The notes under the pieces were generated by a model that was not told the origin of the DNA, did not search any database, and saw nothing but the letters and a program-made list of their open reading frames with translations. The position numbers were made by a program, and so were the translations under genes. A stretch of 18,693 bases of DNA from Fimenecus sp045632525. Its GTDB lineage: Bacteria; Bacillota; Clostridia; Oscillospirales; Acutalibacteraceae. Below, piece by piece: positions 1 to 6,746 of the stretch (the first letter of the stretch is position 1; each line of letters starts with the position of its first letter). The DNA is taken from the NCBI GenBank assembly GCA_045632525.1, contig JAZQWV010000018.1, forward strand, positions 1-18,693, read 5' to 3'.

Positions 1-1
1 A

Positions 2-1030
2 ACTCCATTCACAGGTGACCCTCGTCACGTGCTTCGCTCAGTAATCAAAGAAGCAGCAGATATGGGTTATTCAATCAACGTTGGTCCTGAATGCGAATTC
101 TTCCTTTTCAAACTTGATGAACAGGGCAGAGCAACAACAAAAACAAATGACGCTGTTGGTTATTTCGATATTGGTCCTGCTGATGACGGTGAGCAGTGTA
201 GAAATGACATCTGTATTGCACTTCAGCAGATGGATTATGAAATTGAAGCATCTCACCATGAATGTGCAGAAGGTCAGCACGAAATCGACTTCAAGTTTGC
301 AGAAGCACTTGAAGCTGCTGATAAAGTTGTTACATTCAAGCACGTTGTAAAAACTTATGCTCGTCGCAATGGTCTTCACGCAACATTTATGCCAAAGCCA
401 CTTTATGGTGCGGCAGGTAACGGTATGCACACAAATCTTTCTCTTATGAAGGATGGAAAAAACGCATTCTATGACCCAGACGATAAATATGGTCTTTCAG
501 AAACTGCATATCAGTTTATTGCAGGTGTTCTTCACCATGTAAAAGCAATCACTTGTGTTGCAAACCCACTTGTTAACTCATATAAGAGATTAGTTCCAGG
601 TTTTGAAGCTCCAGTTTATATTTCTTGGTCAGCATCAAACCGGTCAGCTCTTATCCGTGTTCCTGCAGCAAGGGGCATGGCAACTCGTGTTGAACTTCGT
701 TCAGCAGACCCATCTTGCAACCCATATCTTGAAATGGCTCTCTGCATTGCAGCAGGTCTTGACGGTATGAAAAAGGGTATGAAAGCACCTGAAGGTATCA
801 CAACAAATATCTATGATATGACAAGAGAAGAAAGAAAAGCAAATGGCATTGAAAATCTTCCAAGCACATTGCAAGAAGCGACAAGAGAATTCGAAAAGAG
901 CGAATTTGTGAAAGAAGTTCTCGGTGACCACATCTTCACAAAATATCTTGCAGGTAAAAAGCAAGAATGGAAGAGCTACACAACAAGAATTACACAGTGG
1001 GAAATCGACGAATATCTCACAAAATATTAA
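2..1030 (+). CDS. glnA: Glutamine synthetase type I, 5' end missing
   Basis: This is the C-terminal ~342 residues of glutamine synthetase (glutamate + ammonia + ATP to glutamine), a cytoplasmic dodecamer in the GS-I family. The frame is open from base 2, reading TPFTGDPRHVLRS, so the GTG at 29 is an internal valine codon and the true start lies upstream of the window; roughly 100 N-terminal residues are missing against the usual ~440. Visible catalytic-domain marks are GPECEFFLF, EASHHECAEGQHEID (metal and substrate glutamates), NGMHTNLS (ATP/metal histidine), SASNRSALIR and ELRSADPSCNPYLEMA. The C-terminus, EWKSYTTRITQWEIDEYL, resembles the short Gram-positive GS-I alpha form, which is normally feedback-inhibited and not adenylylated. 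It is followed by a strong terminator, so it ends its transcription unit. Identification is secure; subtype is inference. Confidence 0.96.
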   Translation, partial: TPFTGDPRHVLRSVIKEAADMGYSINVGPECEFFLFKLDEQGRATTKTNDAVGYFDIGPADDGEQCRNDICIALQQMDYEIEASHHECAEGQHEIDFKFAEALEAADKVVTFKHVVKTYARRNGLHATFMPKPLYGAAGNGMHTNLSLMKDGKNAFYDPDDKYGLSETAYQFIAGVLHHVKAITCVANPLVNSYKRLVPGFEAPVYISWSASNRSALIRVPAARGMATRVELRSADPSCNPYLEMALCIAAGLDGMKKGMKAPEGITTNIYDMTREERKANGIENLPSTLQEATREFEKSEFVKEVLGDHIFTKYLAGKKQEWKSYTTRITQWEIDEYLTKY

Positions 1031-1040
1031 TACATATTCA

Positions 1041-1076
1041 AATGCGGTAAAGAGTTTTCTTTGCCGTATTTTTTAT
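1041..1076 (+). terminator. Rho-independent terminator after glnA
   Basis: A 13-bp stem (1041-1053 with 1058-1070, two G-U pairs) closes a 4-nt loop and runs into a T-rich tract TTTTATT. It starts 10 nt after the glutamine synthetase stop codon. Confidence 0.88.
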
Positions 1077-1104
1077 TGACTATTTCTGGTATTTATGCTA
1101 TGAT
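1076..1104 (+). promoter_or_regulatory. Sigma-A promoter of the GtrA-like gene
   Basis: TTGACT (1076-1081), a 17-nt spacer and TATGAT (1099-1104) preceded by TGC, which makes an extended -10. The -35 box overlaps the T tract of the glnA terminator. Predicted transcription start is near 1111, about 30 nt before the start codon at 1142. Confidence 0.75.
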
Positions 1105-1141
1105 TTATACATATCTTGGTATATAAAAGGAGAATATTATT

Positions 1142-1687
1142 ATGTTAAAATTAAAAGACATTGACAAGGCTGCTGCTGCAAAAGGTAAGGGTGTTGAAAC
1201 TTTTTGGCAGTTCATTAAGTTTATTGTTGTAAGTTTAGGTGCATTCGTTATTCAGCTTTTCTTACCATATCTTGTAAAATTACCTATGTCAGAAGAATTC
1301 CTTGCTAGACCTTATGACCTTTTCAATTTAGGTATCTGGTCTTCAGAAAAAGCTGCATCAGCAGGTATGGAAACAACAGGTCTTGGACTTTTCATTGCAT
1401 TAACAGGATGTAACATCCTTGCACAGATTTTCTCATTCTTTGTAAATAGAGAAAAGACATTTAACTCATGTGCAAACATTAAGGTTGTTTTCCCAATCTA
1501 CCTTGTTGTTACTATTGCTCTTATCGCTTTTTCAGCATGGTTACAGCCATTCTTAGTTAACTTCCTTACATTAAAGGGATTAGCAGGTTCAGCAATTGCA
1601 ATTTCAGGTGCAATTTGTGCTTGTATCCAGTTTTTCCTTTATTTCCCAATTCAGATGATTCTTTTCCGTAAGAAAAAGGAAGACTAA
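1142..1687 (+). CDS. GtrA-like family membrane protein
   Basis: A 181-residue integral membrane protein with about four hydrophobic segments (roughly residues 24-44, 80-100, 115-135 and 148-172). The signs for the GtrA family (PF04138) are the first segment QFIKFIVVSLGAFVIQL, the pair NILAQIFSFFVNREKTFNS between helices 2 and 3, which matches the family's hallmark N-R-K-x-T-F turn, and the four-helix length. Family members are linked to polyprenyl-phosphate sugar translocation, teichoic acid decoration and O-antigen glucosylation, but usually sit next to a glycosyltransferase, which is absent here. The loop between helices 1 and 2 (residues ~48-78) is longer than in compact GtrA proteins. The ribosome binding site AAAGGAG lies about 9 nt before the ATG. 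It has its own promoter and a hairpin behind it. Family moderately sure; substrate unknown. Confidence 0.72.
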   Translation: MLKLKDIDKAAAAKGKGVETFWQFIKFIVVSLGAFVIQLFLPYLVKLPMSEEFLARPYDLFNLGIWSSEKAASAGMETTGLGLFIALTGCNILAQIFSFFVNREKTFNSCANIKVVFPIYLVVTIALIAFSAWLQPFLVNFLTLKGLAGSAIAISGAICACIQFFLYFPIQMILFRKKKED

Positions 1688-1717
1688 GCTTGAAATTTAA
1701 AGCTCTTTGAAAAATTC

Positions 1718-1747
1718 ACCCCGTACTTATCTGTGCGGGGTATTTTT
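1718..1747 (+). terminator. Terminator after the GtrA-like gene
   Basis: A 9-bp stem (1718-1726 with 1733-1741, one G-U pair) with a 6-nt loop, followed by ATTTTT. The next gene begins only 22 nt later with no convincing promoter between, so this may be a partial terminator that lets some transcription through. Confidence 0.78.
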
Positions 1748-1769
1748 GTAACTTAAATTAGGTGATTTT

Positions 1770-2651
1770 ATGAATAAAAAAACCACATCAACTATATTTA
1801 ATGTTTTTAAAATTATAATTTCATTAATTCTTGCTGTCTGCGCAACAGTTTCAATGCTTGGTGCAACTCTTATCAATGTTGGTAGAGATTATATAAACTC
1901 TGAAGAGTTTAAAACTCAGGTCAATACAACTGATTTGAGTGAAGTTAAGTTTATTGTTCGAAGTGAAAAAACAACAGTCGGCGACTATATGAAAGATTCT
2001 GTGCGAGAATATATCGAGAGCAAAAGCAAATATTTCTTCTCTTTTGCGCAAATTGCTGTTGACCAGATTTTATCGTCGGAATTGGTTAACAGAGTTGTCA
2101 AAAATGAAGTGCTTTATCTCGTAGATTTTTTCATAAATAGTGATGCAGAAGAAGCACAAAATCGACTTGATAACAATATTCCAGTTGATACAGTGCTTGA
2201 ACTTAACCCTAAAAATGCAGAAAATATAGAAGAGGCAATTAGAATTTATATGCGTTCTTTTGTTGTGTCAAGCCTTGAGAAAACATCAAAAATGCCAAGT
2301 GACCAGTTTATTGTGTTCTTGTCACAAGATACAGTTACAAAGCTCATTATATTGTCAATAGTGCTATTAATTGCTCTTATTGCAATCAATTATAAATCTG
2401 TTCTTAATATTCTTTTATATAGTGGATTTTCATCTCTGCTTTGCGGAATAATTATAAAAATAGCACAAAATAAATTTGATGAAATGAATTTTGGCAATGA
2501 AGATTTGGTTGGCTATGTTTTCTTGAAACCATTAGCAGATGCTTATTCAACCAATGCAACCATCGGATTTGTGGCTGGCTTTATTTTAATAGCATTATTT
2601 ATAGCATCTCTTTTCTTATTCGGTCCAAAACCTGAAGAGAAAACAGAATAA
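1770..2651 (+). CDS. Unrecognised membrane protein with large external domain
   Basis: I do not recognise this 293-residue protein. It has one N-terminal hydrophobic helix (residues ~13-35, signal-anchor-like), a polar, mostly helical region (~36-190) with no cysteine and no repeat, then three further hydrophobic segments (~192-208, ~212-232 and ~262-285) and a short charged tail KPEEKTE. If the N-terminus is inside, the ~155-residue middle domain faces outward. The plan recalls small integral membrane proteins of Firmicutes annotated only as hypothetical. The ribosome binding site AGGTGA is 5 nt before the ATG. It stands 82 nt behind the GtrA-like gene, with a terminator between and no clear promoter of its own, so it is probably expressed by readthrough. 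The coding potential is strong: a long open frame, convergent hairpin at its end, and codon use like its neighbours. Confidence 0.8.
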   Translation: MNKKTTSTIFNVFKIIISLILAVCATVSMLGATLINVGRDYINSEEFKTQVNTTDLSEVKFIVRSEKTTVGDYMKDSVREYIESKSKYFFSFAQIAVDQILSSELVNRVVKNEVLYLVDFFINSDAEEAQNRLDNNIPVDTVLELNPKNAENIEEAIRIYMRSFVVSSLEKTSKMPSDQFIVFLSQDTVTKLIILSIVLLIALIAINYKSVLNILLYSGFSSLLCGIIIKIAQNKFDEMNFGNEDLVGYVFLKPLADAYSTNATIGFVAGFILIALFIASLFLFGPKPEEKTE

Positions 2652-2656
2652 AAAAT

Positions 2657-2690
2657 AACCCCTATTCAATCGAATAGGGGTTTGTTTGTG
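2657..2690. terminator. Shared terminator between convergent genes
   Basis: A perfect 11-bp stem (2657-2667 with 2672-2682) with loop AATC. Downstream on the plus strand is TTTGTTTG, and on the minus strand ATTTTTTATT, so it can stop both converging transcripts; the minus-strand T tract is better. The minus-strand gene's TGA stop (2666-2668) sits inside the hairpin, so the stem also encodes the last residues of that protein. Confidence 0.85.
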
Positions 2691-4075
2691 CCATTTTTTA
2701 TATGCTTTTCAATAGTAGCATTTACTCTCTTGTCGTTATAGAAAATAAAGAAAATTAATGAAAGCAAGCTGAATCCACCCGCAAAAACACCTGTGAGCTT
2801 AACACCGAGAAGACCAACTGATTCACCCTGTAAAGCACCAACAGCAAGAATACTTGAAACACCCATCATTGCAATAGCAGATGCGATTTTTTCAATGAAT
2901 GTCTTAACTGCAGAGAAAATTCCTTCACGATTAACCTTGTTTTCAAGGCTATCACTTTGAATAATGTCAGAAAGTACAGCTTGTGGCAGAATGTTGATTG
3001 CAGCAAATGGGAATGATACAACAACACCCATCGCAAGACCAACAAACAATTCTTTACCGGGAGCCAAAGCAGCAATTTTGTCGCCGAAATAGATGAATCC
3101 AAATACAATTGTGAAAACAATACTAGCAAGAACTAAAAGGATTTTCTTATTATATTTTCTGCTGAATTTTATAATCATTGGGAAAAGACAAATTGCAACT
3201 GCAATGGCAGAAAGCATAACCAAGAATGATTGTGATTCAGGCACGTTGAGAAGCATTGTGATGTAATAAAGCATAGCAGTCTGGAAGAATGCCATTGAAA
3301 CGCCACTGAATAAATCGCCTGCGCTGAAAATAACAAAATCGCGGTTTTTGAAAACAAGTGCAAAAGATTTGAGCATTGATTCTTTTGGCTTGATATTCTG
3401 CTCAACATATTCTTTTTCGTTGAATGCATAAGCAGTCAATAATAAGCAAGTAACACCGATTGCCGCGAAGAATGTGAATACTGTTCTCCAAGCCCAAAGG
3501 GGAGAAAGACCCGCATTTTTAAGAATATCAACAAAAAGTGTTGCCGCATACATAAATGAGCTTGTTCCCATAAAGAAAACTGTGCTGAGCCCATAATATC
3601 CAACTCTGTCTTTTGTGTCAGGAATAATCTCAGGCACAAGAGCGTTTCTTGGAATAAAATAGAATGTGTATGATGTGTAATATGTAATAAGGAAGAAGCC
3701 AACCCAGATAGCATTTGCAACAGACCCTGCTTCAAATGGTGCATAGAAAATCATAAGCACAGATACAGCATAGGGGATTGCGGCAAATCTCAAGAATGGC
3801 ATTCTGCGACCATCTTTGTGTTTGCACTTGTCAGAAAGAGATGCCACAATTGGGTCAGTAACAGCGTCGACGATTTTACCGATAGCAGTAATCAACGCCA
3901 TAATTGTAATAAAACCTAAAAATTTGTTTTCAGGCAACAAAATTGGCAAACCACTTTTTGCGGTTGGTTGATAAAAATACAAAAGATAGTTGCCAATCAT
4001 ACCGTTGAAAAAGCCTTTTGCAATGTCAGCAAGGCAATAACGGTACATTTTTCTTTTTGGTAATGTCTTAACCAT
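2666..4075 (-). CDS. MFS sugar:cation symporter, GPH/MelB type
   Basis: A 469-residue, roughly 12-helix transporter of the glycoside-pentoside-hexuronide (GPH) family, which couples uptake of a sugar or glycoside to Na+ or H+. The marks are DAVTDPIVASLSDKCKHKDGRR after the second helix, matching the MelB cation-site helix and the R-x-G-R-R loop, and the early motif YRYCLADIAKGFFNGMIGNYLLYFY. A second half-repeat follows from residue ~235. The longest frame opens at a GTG at 4084, but that GTG lies in the ribosome binding site AAAGGGTG; the ATG at 4075, 6 nt beyond it, is the better start. No sugar hydrolase lies nearby, so the substrate cannot be told; GPH-like proteins of gut Clostridia carry many sugars. 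It is transcribed alone. Confidence 0.88.
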   Translation of the reverse strand: MVKTLPKRKMYRYCLADIAKGFFNGMIGNYLLYFYQPTAKSGLPILLPENKFLGFITIMALITAIGKIVDAVTDPIVASLSDKCKHKDGRRMPFLRFAAIPYAVSVLMIFYAPFEAGSVANAIWVGFFLITYYTSYTFYFIPRNALVPEIIPDTKDRVGYYGLSTVFFMGTSSFMYAATLFVDILKNAGLSPLWAWRTVFTFFAAIGVTCLLLTAYAFNEKEYVEQNIKPKESMLKSFALVFKNRDFVIFSAGDLFSGVSMAFFQTAMLYYITMLLNVPESQSFLVMLSAIAVAICLFPMIIKFSRKYNKKILLVLASIVFTIVFGFIYFGDKIAALAPGKELFVGLAMGVVVSFPFAAINILPQAVLSDIIQSDSLENKVNREGIFSAVKTFIEKIASAIAMMGVSSILAVGALQGESVGLLGVKLTGVFAGGFSLLSLIFFIFYNDKRVNATIEKHIKNGTNKPLFD

Positions 4076-4107
4076 AAAAAACACCCTTTATCCTAAAACT
4101 ATAATGT

Positions 4108-4136
4108 AATATATAATATCACAATAAAAACAACAA
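4108..4136 (-). promoter_or_regulatory. Candidate promoter of the MFS gene
   Basis: On the minus strand TTGTTG (4136-4131), 17 nt, then TATATT (4113-4108). The boxes are weaker than others in the window, and the region is so AT-rich that neighbouring registers are possible. Confidence 0.42.
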
Positions 4137-4159
4137 AACAATGTTTAATTTTGAGAATA

Positions 4160-4204
4160 AAAAAAGACTCGCTATTGCAAGTCTTTTTTGGTGGGCAGGG
4201 GTGG
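4160..4204 (-). repeat. Direct repeat: second copy of tRNA-Tyr 3' end and terminator
   Basis: These 45 bases repeat 4348-4393 with only one T of length difference. Read on the minus strand they hold the last 16 nt of tRNA-Tyr including CCA (4204-4189), then the same 12-bp terminator hairpin (4188-4161) and its T tract. No tRNA body precedes this copy, so it is a tRNA 3' fragment, not a gene. The arrangement is what site-specific integration at a tRNA 3' end, or a short tandem duplication, would leave. Which of the two cannot be settled here. Confidence 0.85.
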
Positions 4205-4347
4205 TGTTGCTACAAGGCGTTAACAATTGCCGCGATACGAATTGTTAACGAAAATAAAAAACCATCAACTCCACGCCCTAAAAACGATTCCCCGAATCGT
4301 TTTCTTAACGGGCTTTCGAATCCACCCACGAAAAAGTTAAATAAAAC
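4205..4347. repeat. Palindrome-rich spacer between tRNA-Tyr 3' repeats
   Basis: The 143 bases between the two direct repeats carry a perfect 11-bp inverted repeat (4218-4228 with 4240-4250, arms CGTTAACAATT), a perfect 10-bp hairpin (4281-4290 with 4294-4303, arms AAAACGATTC, loop CCC), and at 4315-4327 TTCGAATCCACCC, a 13-nt piece of the tRNA-Tyr T arm in the opposite orientation. No convincing gene is present. It resembles a small non-coding, MITE- or REP-like insertion, or the wreck of a larger element. The palindromes are certain; their origin is inference. Confidence 0.7.
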
Positions 4348-4377
4348 AAAAAAGACTCGCTATTGCAAGTCTTTTTT
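4348..4377 (-). terminator. Terminator of the tRNA operon
   Basis: On the minus strand a 12-bp stem (4376-4365 with 4360-4349, one G-U pair) closes loop AATA and ends in TTTTTT. It begins directly after the CCA end of tRNA-Tyr. Confidence 0.9.
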
Positions 4378-4462
<85 letters not shown>

Positions 4463-4482
4463 ATATTTAATTTACAAAAAAA

Positions 4483-4558
4483 TGGAGCTGGTGGACGGAC
4501 TCGAACCCCCGACCTGCTGATTACAAATCAGCTGCTCTACCAACTGAGCTACACCAGC
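4483..4558 (-). tRNA. tRNA-Thr (anticodon TGT)
   Basis: A 76-nt tRNA with encoded CCA. Acceptor stem GCTGGTG pairs with CACCAGC, D arm GCTC...GAGC, anticodon arm GCTGA-TTTGTAA-TCAGC showing TGT, and T arm GGGGG-TTCGAGT-CCGTC, which contains one G-G mismatch and one G-U pair. The same T arm is familiar to me from Clostridial tRNA-Thr, so I do not take it as decay. First gene of the tRNA operon. Confidence 0.97.
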
Positions 4559-4574
4559 GTCTCAACGCTTGAAT

Positions 4575-4603
4575 ATAATATCATAACAATTTGAGTTCGT
4601 CAA
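4575..4603 (-). promoter_or_regulatory. Promoter of the tRNA-Thr/tRNA-Tyr operon
   Basis: On the minus strand TTGACG (4603-4598), a 17-nt spacer, TATTAT (4580-4575). Predicted start is near 4568, about 10 nt before the tRNA-Thr 5' end, as usual for tRNA operons. Confidence 0.78.
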
Positions 4604-4651
4604 GTCTTTTTTAAAAGTTTTTTAAATTTTTTTGACAAAATTTTTATTCTG

Positions 4652-4680
4652 TTGATTTTAGTAGATTTTTAGATTAAAAT
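4652..4680 (+). promoter_or_regulatory. Candidate promoter of the TIM-barrel gene
   Basis: TTGATT (4652-4657), 17 nt, TAAAAT (4675-4680), with a predicted start near 4687 and the ATG at 4716. A perfect TTGACA at 4632-4637 lies just upstream, but no good -10 box follows it at 16-18 nt. Confidence 0.5.
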
Positions 4681-4715
4681 GAAAATATATTTTTTAAATC
4701 AATTAGGTGATATTC

Positions 4716-5570
4716 ATGAAAATCTCAACTGAAATAGATTCAATCGCAATGCATATCGGCGAAGAAAAAGCTGTTGAACTTGTGGCAAAAACAGGTTTTG
4801 ATGCTTGGGACTTCTCAATGTTCGAGATGTGTAAAAATGAAAATGGTGTTTTAGTCCCAACAAATCACCCCACAGCACAAAGTGGTTATCTTGGCTTTGC
4901 TCGAAAACTTCGACAAATCGGATTAGATAACGGAATTATATGCAATCAGGGTCATGCGCCATTCCCAAGTTCACCTAAGAGTAAAGATTGGCTTAAACGC
5001 GCCATTGAATGTATTGCAGAAGCGGGTGGCGAAATTTGCATAATCCATCCAATGAATAACGGCACACCCGAAGAAAATGCAGAAATGTATTTTGAACTCT
5101 TGCCATTTGCAAAAGAGCACAATGTAAAAATTGCAACAGAAAATATGTGGAACTGGTTGCCAGATGCAGAACATTCATCATTCGCAGCCTGTGCAACACC
5201 TGAAAGCTTTAACGCGCACCTCGACGCAGTCAATGACGACTATTTTGTGGCTTGTCTTGATATAGGTCATGCCGAAATGAAGGGTAGCAATACTTCAGCA
5301 GAAGAAATGGTTAGAGCTTTGGGCAGTCGTTTAAAGGCTTTGCATATTCACGATAACGATAAATTGCACGATTCACACCAAATCCCTTTTACAATGAATG
5401 TGGACTTCGCACCAATTGTGAAAGCACTTAAAGATATTGGTTATGACGGTTATTTCACTCTCGAAGCAAGCAGATATCTTTTGAACTTTAAAAAAGAAGA
5501 TGTGACAGAAAAAGTTAAAAACCTTTACAATTCTGCTAAAAAACTTGCAGAAATGTATGAAAGTTTTTAA
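4716..5570 (+). CDS. Sugar phosphate isomerase/epimerase-like TIM barrel
   Basis: A 284-residue protein of the xylose-isomerase-like / AP endonuclease 2 family (PF01261), a cytoplasmic TIM barrel using divalent metal. Likely metal and catalytic residues appear at family positions: E142 in ATENMWNW, D182 and H185 in CLDIGHAEMKG, H212 in LHIHDND, and E250 in GYFTLEAS. The motif HIHDND...HQIPF followed by GYDGYFTLE is typical of sugar isomerases/epimerases and not of endonuclease IV, which needs more ligands. The longest frame begins at GTG 4707, but that codon overlaps the ribosome binding site AGGTGA (4705-4710); the ATG at 4716 fits. The gene is 12 nt upstream of a zinc-ribbon gene in the same unit. 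Substrate unknown; no sugar pathway gene adjoins it, although the MFS symporter sits across the tRNA operon. Confidence 0.85.
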   Translation: MKISTEIDSIAMHIGEEKAVELVAKTGFDAWDFSMFEMCKNENGVLVPTNHPTAQSGYLGFARKLRQIGLDNGIICNQGHAPFPSSPKSKDWLKRAIECIAEAGGEICIIHPMNNGTPEENAEMYFELLPFAKEHNVKIATENMWNWLPDAEHSSFAACATPESFNAHLDAVNDDYFVACLDIGHAEMKGSNTSAEEMVRALGSRLKALHIHDNDKLHDSHQIPFTMNVDFAPIVKALKDIGYDGYFTLEASRYLLNFKKEDVTEKVKNLYNSAKKLAEMYESF

Positions 5571-5582
5571 GGAGTTGGAGTT

Positions 5583-5807
5583 ATGAATTGTCCTTATTGT
5601 AATAATGAAATGGAAAAAGGATACATTGGACAAACAGAGTTCCTTGTTCCTGTTACTTGGGTTTCAGATGATGTAAAAGAAGACTCATTCTTGCCTATAC
5701 ATAAAACAATTAAGTTGACCGCCATGCTTAAAGGTGGCAGAATGATAACTTATCATTGTGAAAACTGTAAAAAATTCATAATTGACGAAAACGATATAGA
5801 AAGATAA
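5583..5807 (+). CDS. Small zinc-ribbon protein
   Basis: A 74-residue protein with a split four-cysteine zinc site, C3-P-Y-C6 at the start and C59-E-N-C62 near the end, so both knuckles bracket a ~50-residue beta-rich middle (TEFLVPVTWVS...LKGGRMITYHC). It resembles the short zinc-ribbon domain proteins of Firmicutes such as the DUF6487 type (start MNCPYC..MEKGY), whose function is unknown. AAGGAG lies 8 nt before the ATG. It follows the TIM barrel by 12 nt and ends the unit at a strong terminator. The cysteine pattern is clear; the family name is from memory. Confidence 0.82.
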   Translation: MNCPYCNNEMEKGYIGQTEFLVPVTWVSDDVKEDSFLPIHKTIKLTAMLKGGRMITYHCENCKKFIIDENDIER

Positions 5808-5810
5808 ATA

Positions 5811-5840
5811 AAAGACCTTGCAATTTGCAAGGTCTTTACT
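5811..5840. terminator. Bidirectional terminator between convergent genes
   Basis: An 11-bp perfect stem (5811-5821 with 5827-5837) with a 5-nt loop. The plus-strand flank is ACTTTTACTTT and the minus-strand flank TTATTTAT, so it can serve both the zinc-ribbon gene and the HAD gene, whose stop is just beyond. Confidence 0.84.
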
Positions 5841-5841
5841 T

Positions 5842-6615
5842 TTACTTTAAGATTTCTCCAACATTGTTGAGGATATATTTTGGACGATATGGGAATTGGT
5901 CAATGTTTTCCATAGATGTAACACCACTTAATACAAGTACAGTGTCAACATTTGACTCGATACCAGCGATAATATCAGTATCCATTCTGTCACCAATGAA
6001 TGCAATTTCATTACTGTGACAACCAAGTTTGCGAAGTCCGTGACGAAGCATCAATGGGTTAGGCTTGCCAACAAAGTAAGCCTTTTTGCCTGTTGCGATT
6101 TCGATAGGAGCAATAAGTGCGCCCGTCGCAGGCATAATTCCTTTTTCAGTAGGACCTGTAATATCAGGGTTTGTGCCGATGAGTTTTGCGCCATTATTTA
6201 CAAGTTCAATAGCTTTTTCGATTTTCTCAAAACTATATGTTCTAGTTTCTCCCATAACAACATAGTCAGGGTTAACGTCATTCATATAAATTCCTTGGTC
6301 ATAAAGAGCCTTTGTGAGTGCCGCTTCACCGATAACATAAGCAGTACAACCAGGTTTTTGATTGCTCAAAAATGCAGCAGTAGCCATAGCACTTGTATAG
6401 AAATGGTCGGCAGATACTTTGAGTCCCATTCTCTCAAGTTTCATACTCAACTCGTGGGGAGTTCTCTCTGCACTATTTGTTAAGAAAACGAATTTCTTAT
6501 CATTGTCTATCATCCAATTGACAAAATCAGCAACACCATCGAGAATTTTGTTACCGTGATAGATAACACCGTCCATATCGCTGATAAAGCCTTTTTTATT
6601 TAAAAGATTATCCAT
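5842..6615 (-). CDS. HAD-family phosphatase, NagD/AraL type
   Basis: A 257-residue HAD hydrolase of subfamily IIA (NagD, AraL, p-nitrophenyl phosphatase group), a cytoplasmic Mg2+-dependent phosphatase of sugar phosphates or nucleotides. All four motifs are present: I, D13 and D15 in ISDMDGVIYHG; II, T46 in FLTNSAERTP; III, K184 in VGKPNPLML; IV, D209-D214 in IGDRMDTDIIAG. The C2-type cap lies between motifs II and III, with TNPDITGPTEKGIMPATGAL typical of the group. GGAGG sits 6 nt before the ATG. It is transcribed alone from a strong promoter divergent from hisH. The substrate cannot be told; histidinol-phosphate phosphatase is not supported, since those HAD enzymes belong to another subfamily. 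Confidence 0.9.
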   Translation of the reverse strand: MDNLLNKKGFISDMDGVIYHGNKILDGVADFVNWMIDNDKKFVFLTNSAERTPHELSMKLERMGLKVSADHFYTSAMATAAFLSNQKPGCTAYVIGEAALTKALYDQGIYMNDVNPDYVVMGETRTYSFEKIEKAIELVNNGAKLIGTNPDITGPTEKGIMPATGALIAPIEIATGKKAYFVGKPNPLMLRHGLRKLGCHSNEIAFIGDRMDTDIIAGIESNVDTVLVLSGVTSMENIDQFPYRPKYILNNVGEILK

Positions 6616-6638
6616 AGAATTACCTCCATATATATTTA

Positions 6639-6667
6639 ATTTTAAAGCAAAAACTCTTAAAAGTCAA
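6639..6667 (-). promoter_or_regulatory. Promoter of the HAD phosphatase gene
   Basis: On the minus strand TTGACT (6667-6662), 17 nt, TAAAAT (6644-6639). It is back to back with the hisH promoter, the two -35 boxes being 20 nt apart. Confidence 0.75.
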
Positions 6668-6687
6668 TTAAAACGAGTAATATACTA

Positions 6688-6716
6688 TTGATTATATCAC
6701 TTTAATGTGCTAAAAT
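6688..6716 (+). promoter_or_regulatory. Promoter of hisH-hisF
   Basis: TTGATT (6688-6693), 17 nt, TAAAAT (6711-6716) with TGC directly before, an extended -10. Start expected near 6723, leaving a leader of about 24 nt: no room for a T-box or attenuator. Confidence 0.72.
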
Positions 6717-6746
6717 AATATCATTATTTTTCAAGGAATGACACAA

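Noticed and set aside
4160..4204. A second tRNA-Tyr gene
   Set aside because: Only the last 16 nt and the terminator are present; there is no anticodon arm, D arm or 5' acceptor half before it.
6016..6483. 155-codon open frame on the plus strand inside the HAD gene
   Set aside because: Antisense shadow of a gene with all HAD motifs; no ribosome binding site, and cysteine/phenylalanine-rich composition typical of shadows.
6738..6746. ATG three codons upstream as the hisH start
   Set aside because: AAGGA abuts this ATG with no spacing; the ATG at 6747 has 9-nt spacing and gives the family N-terminus MIAIIDYGAGN.
6717..6746. T-box or histidine attenuator before hisH
   Set aside because: The predicted leader is about 24 nt, with no stem-loop, T-box sequence or His codon run.
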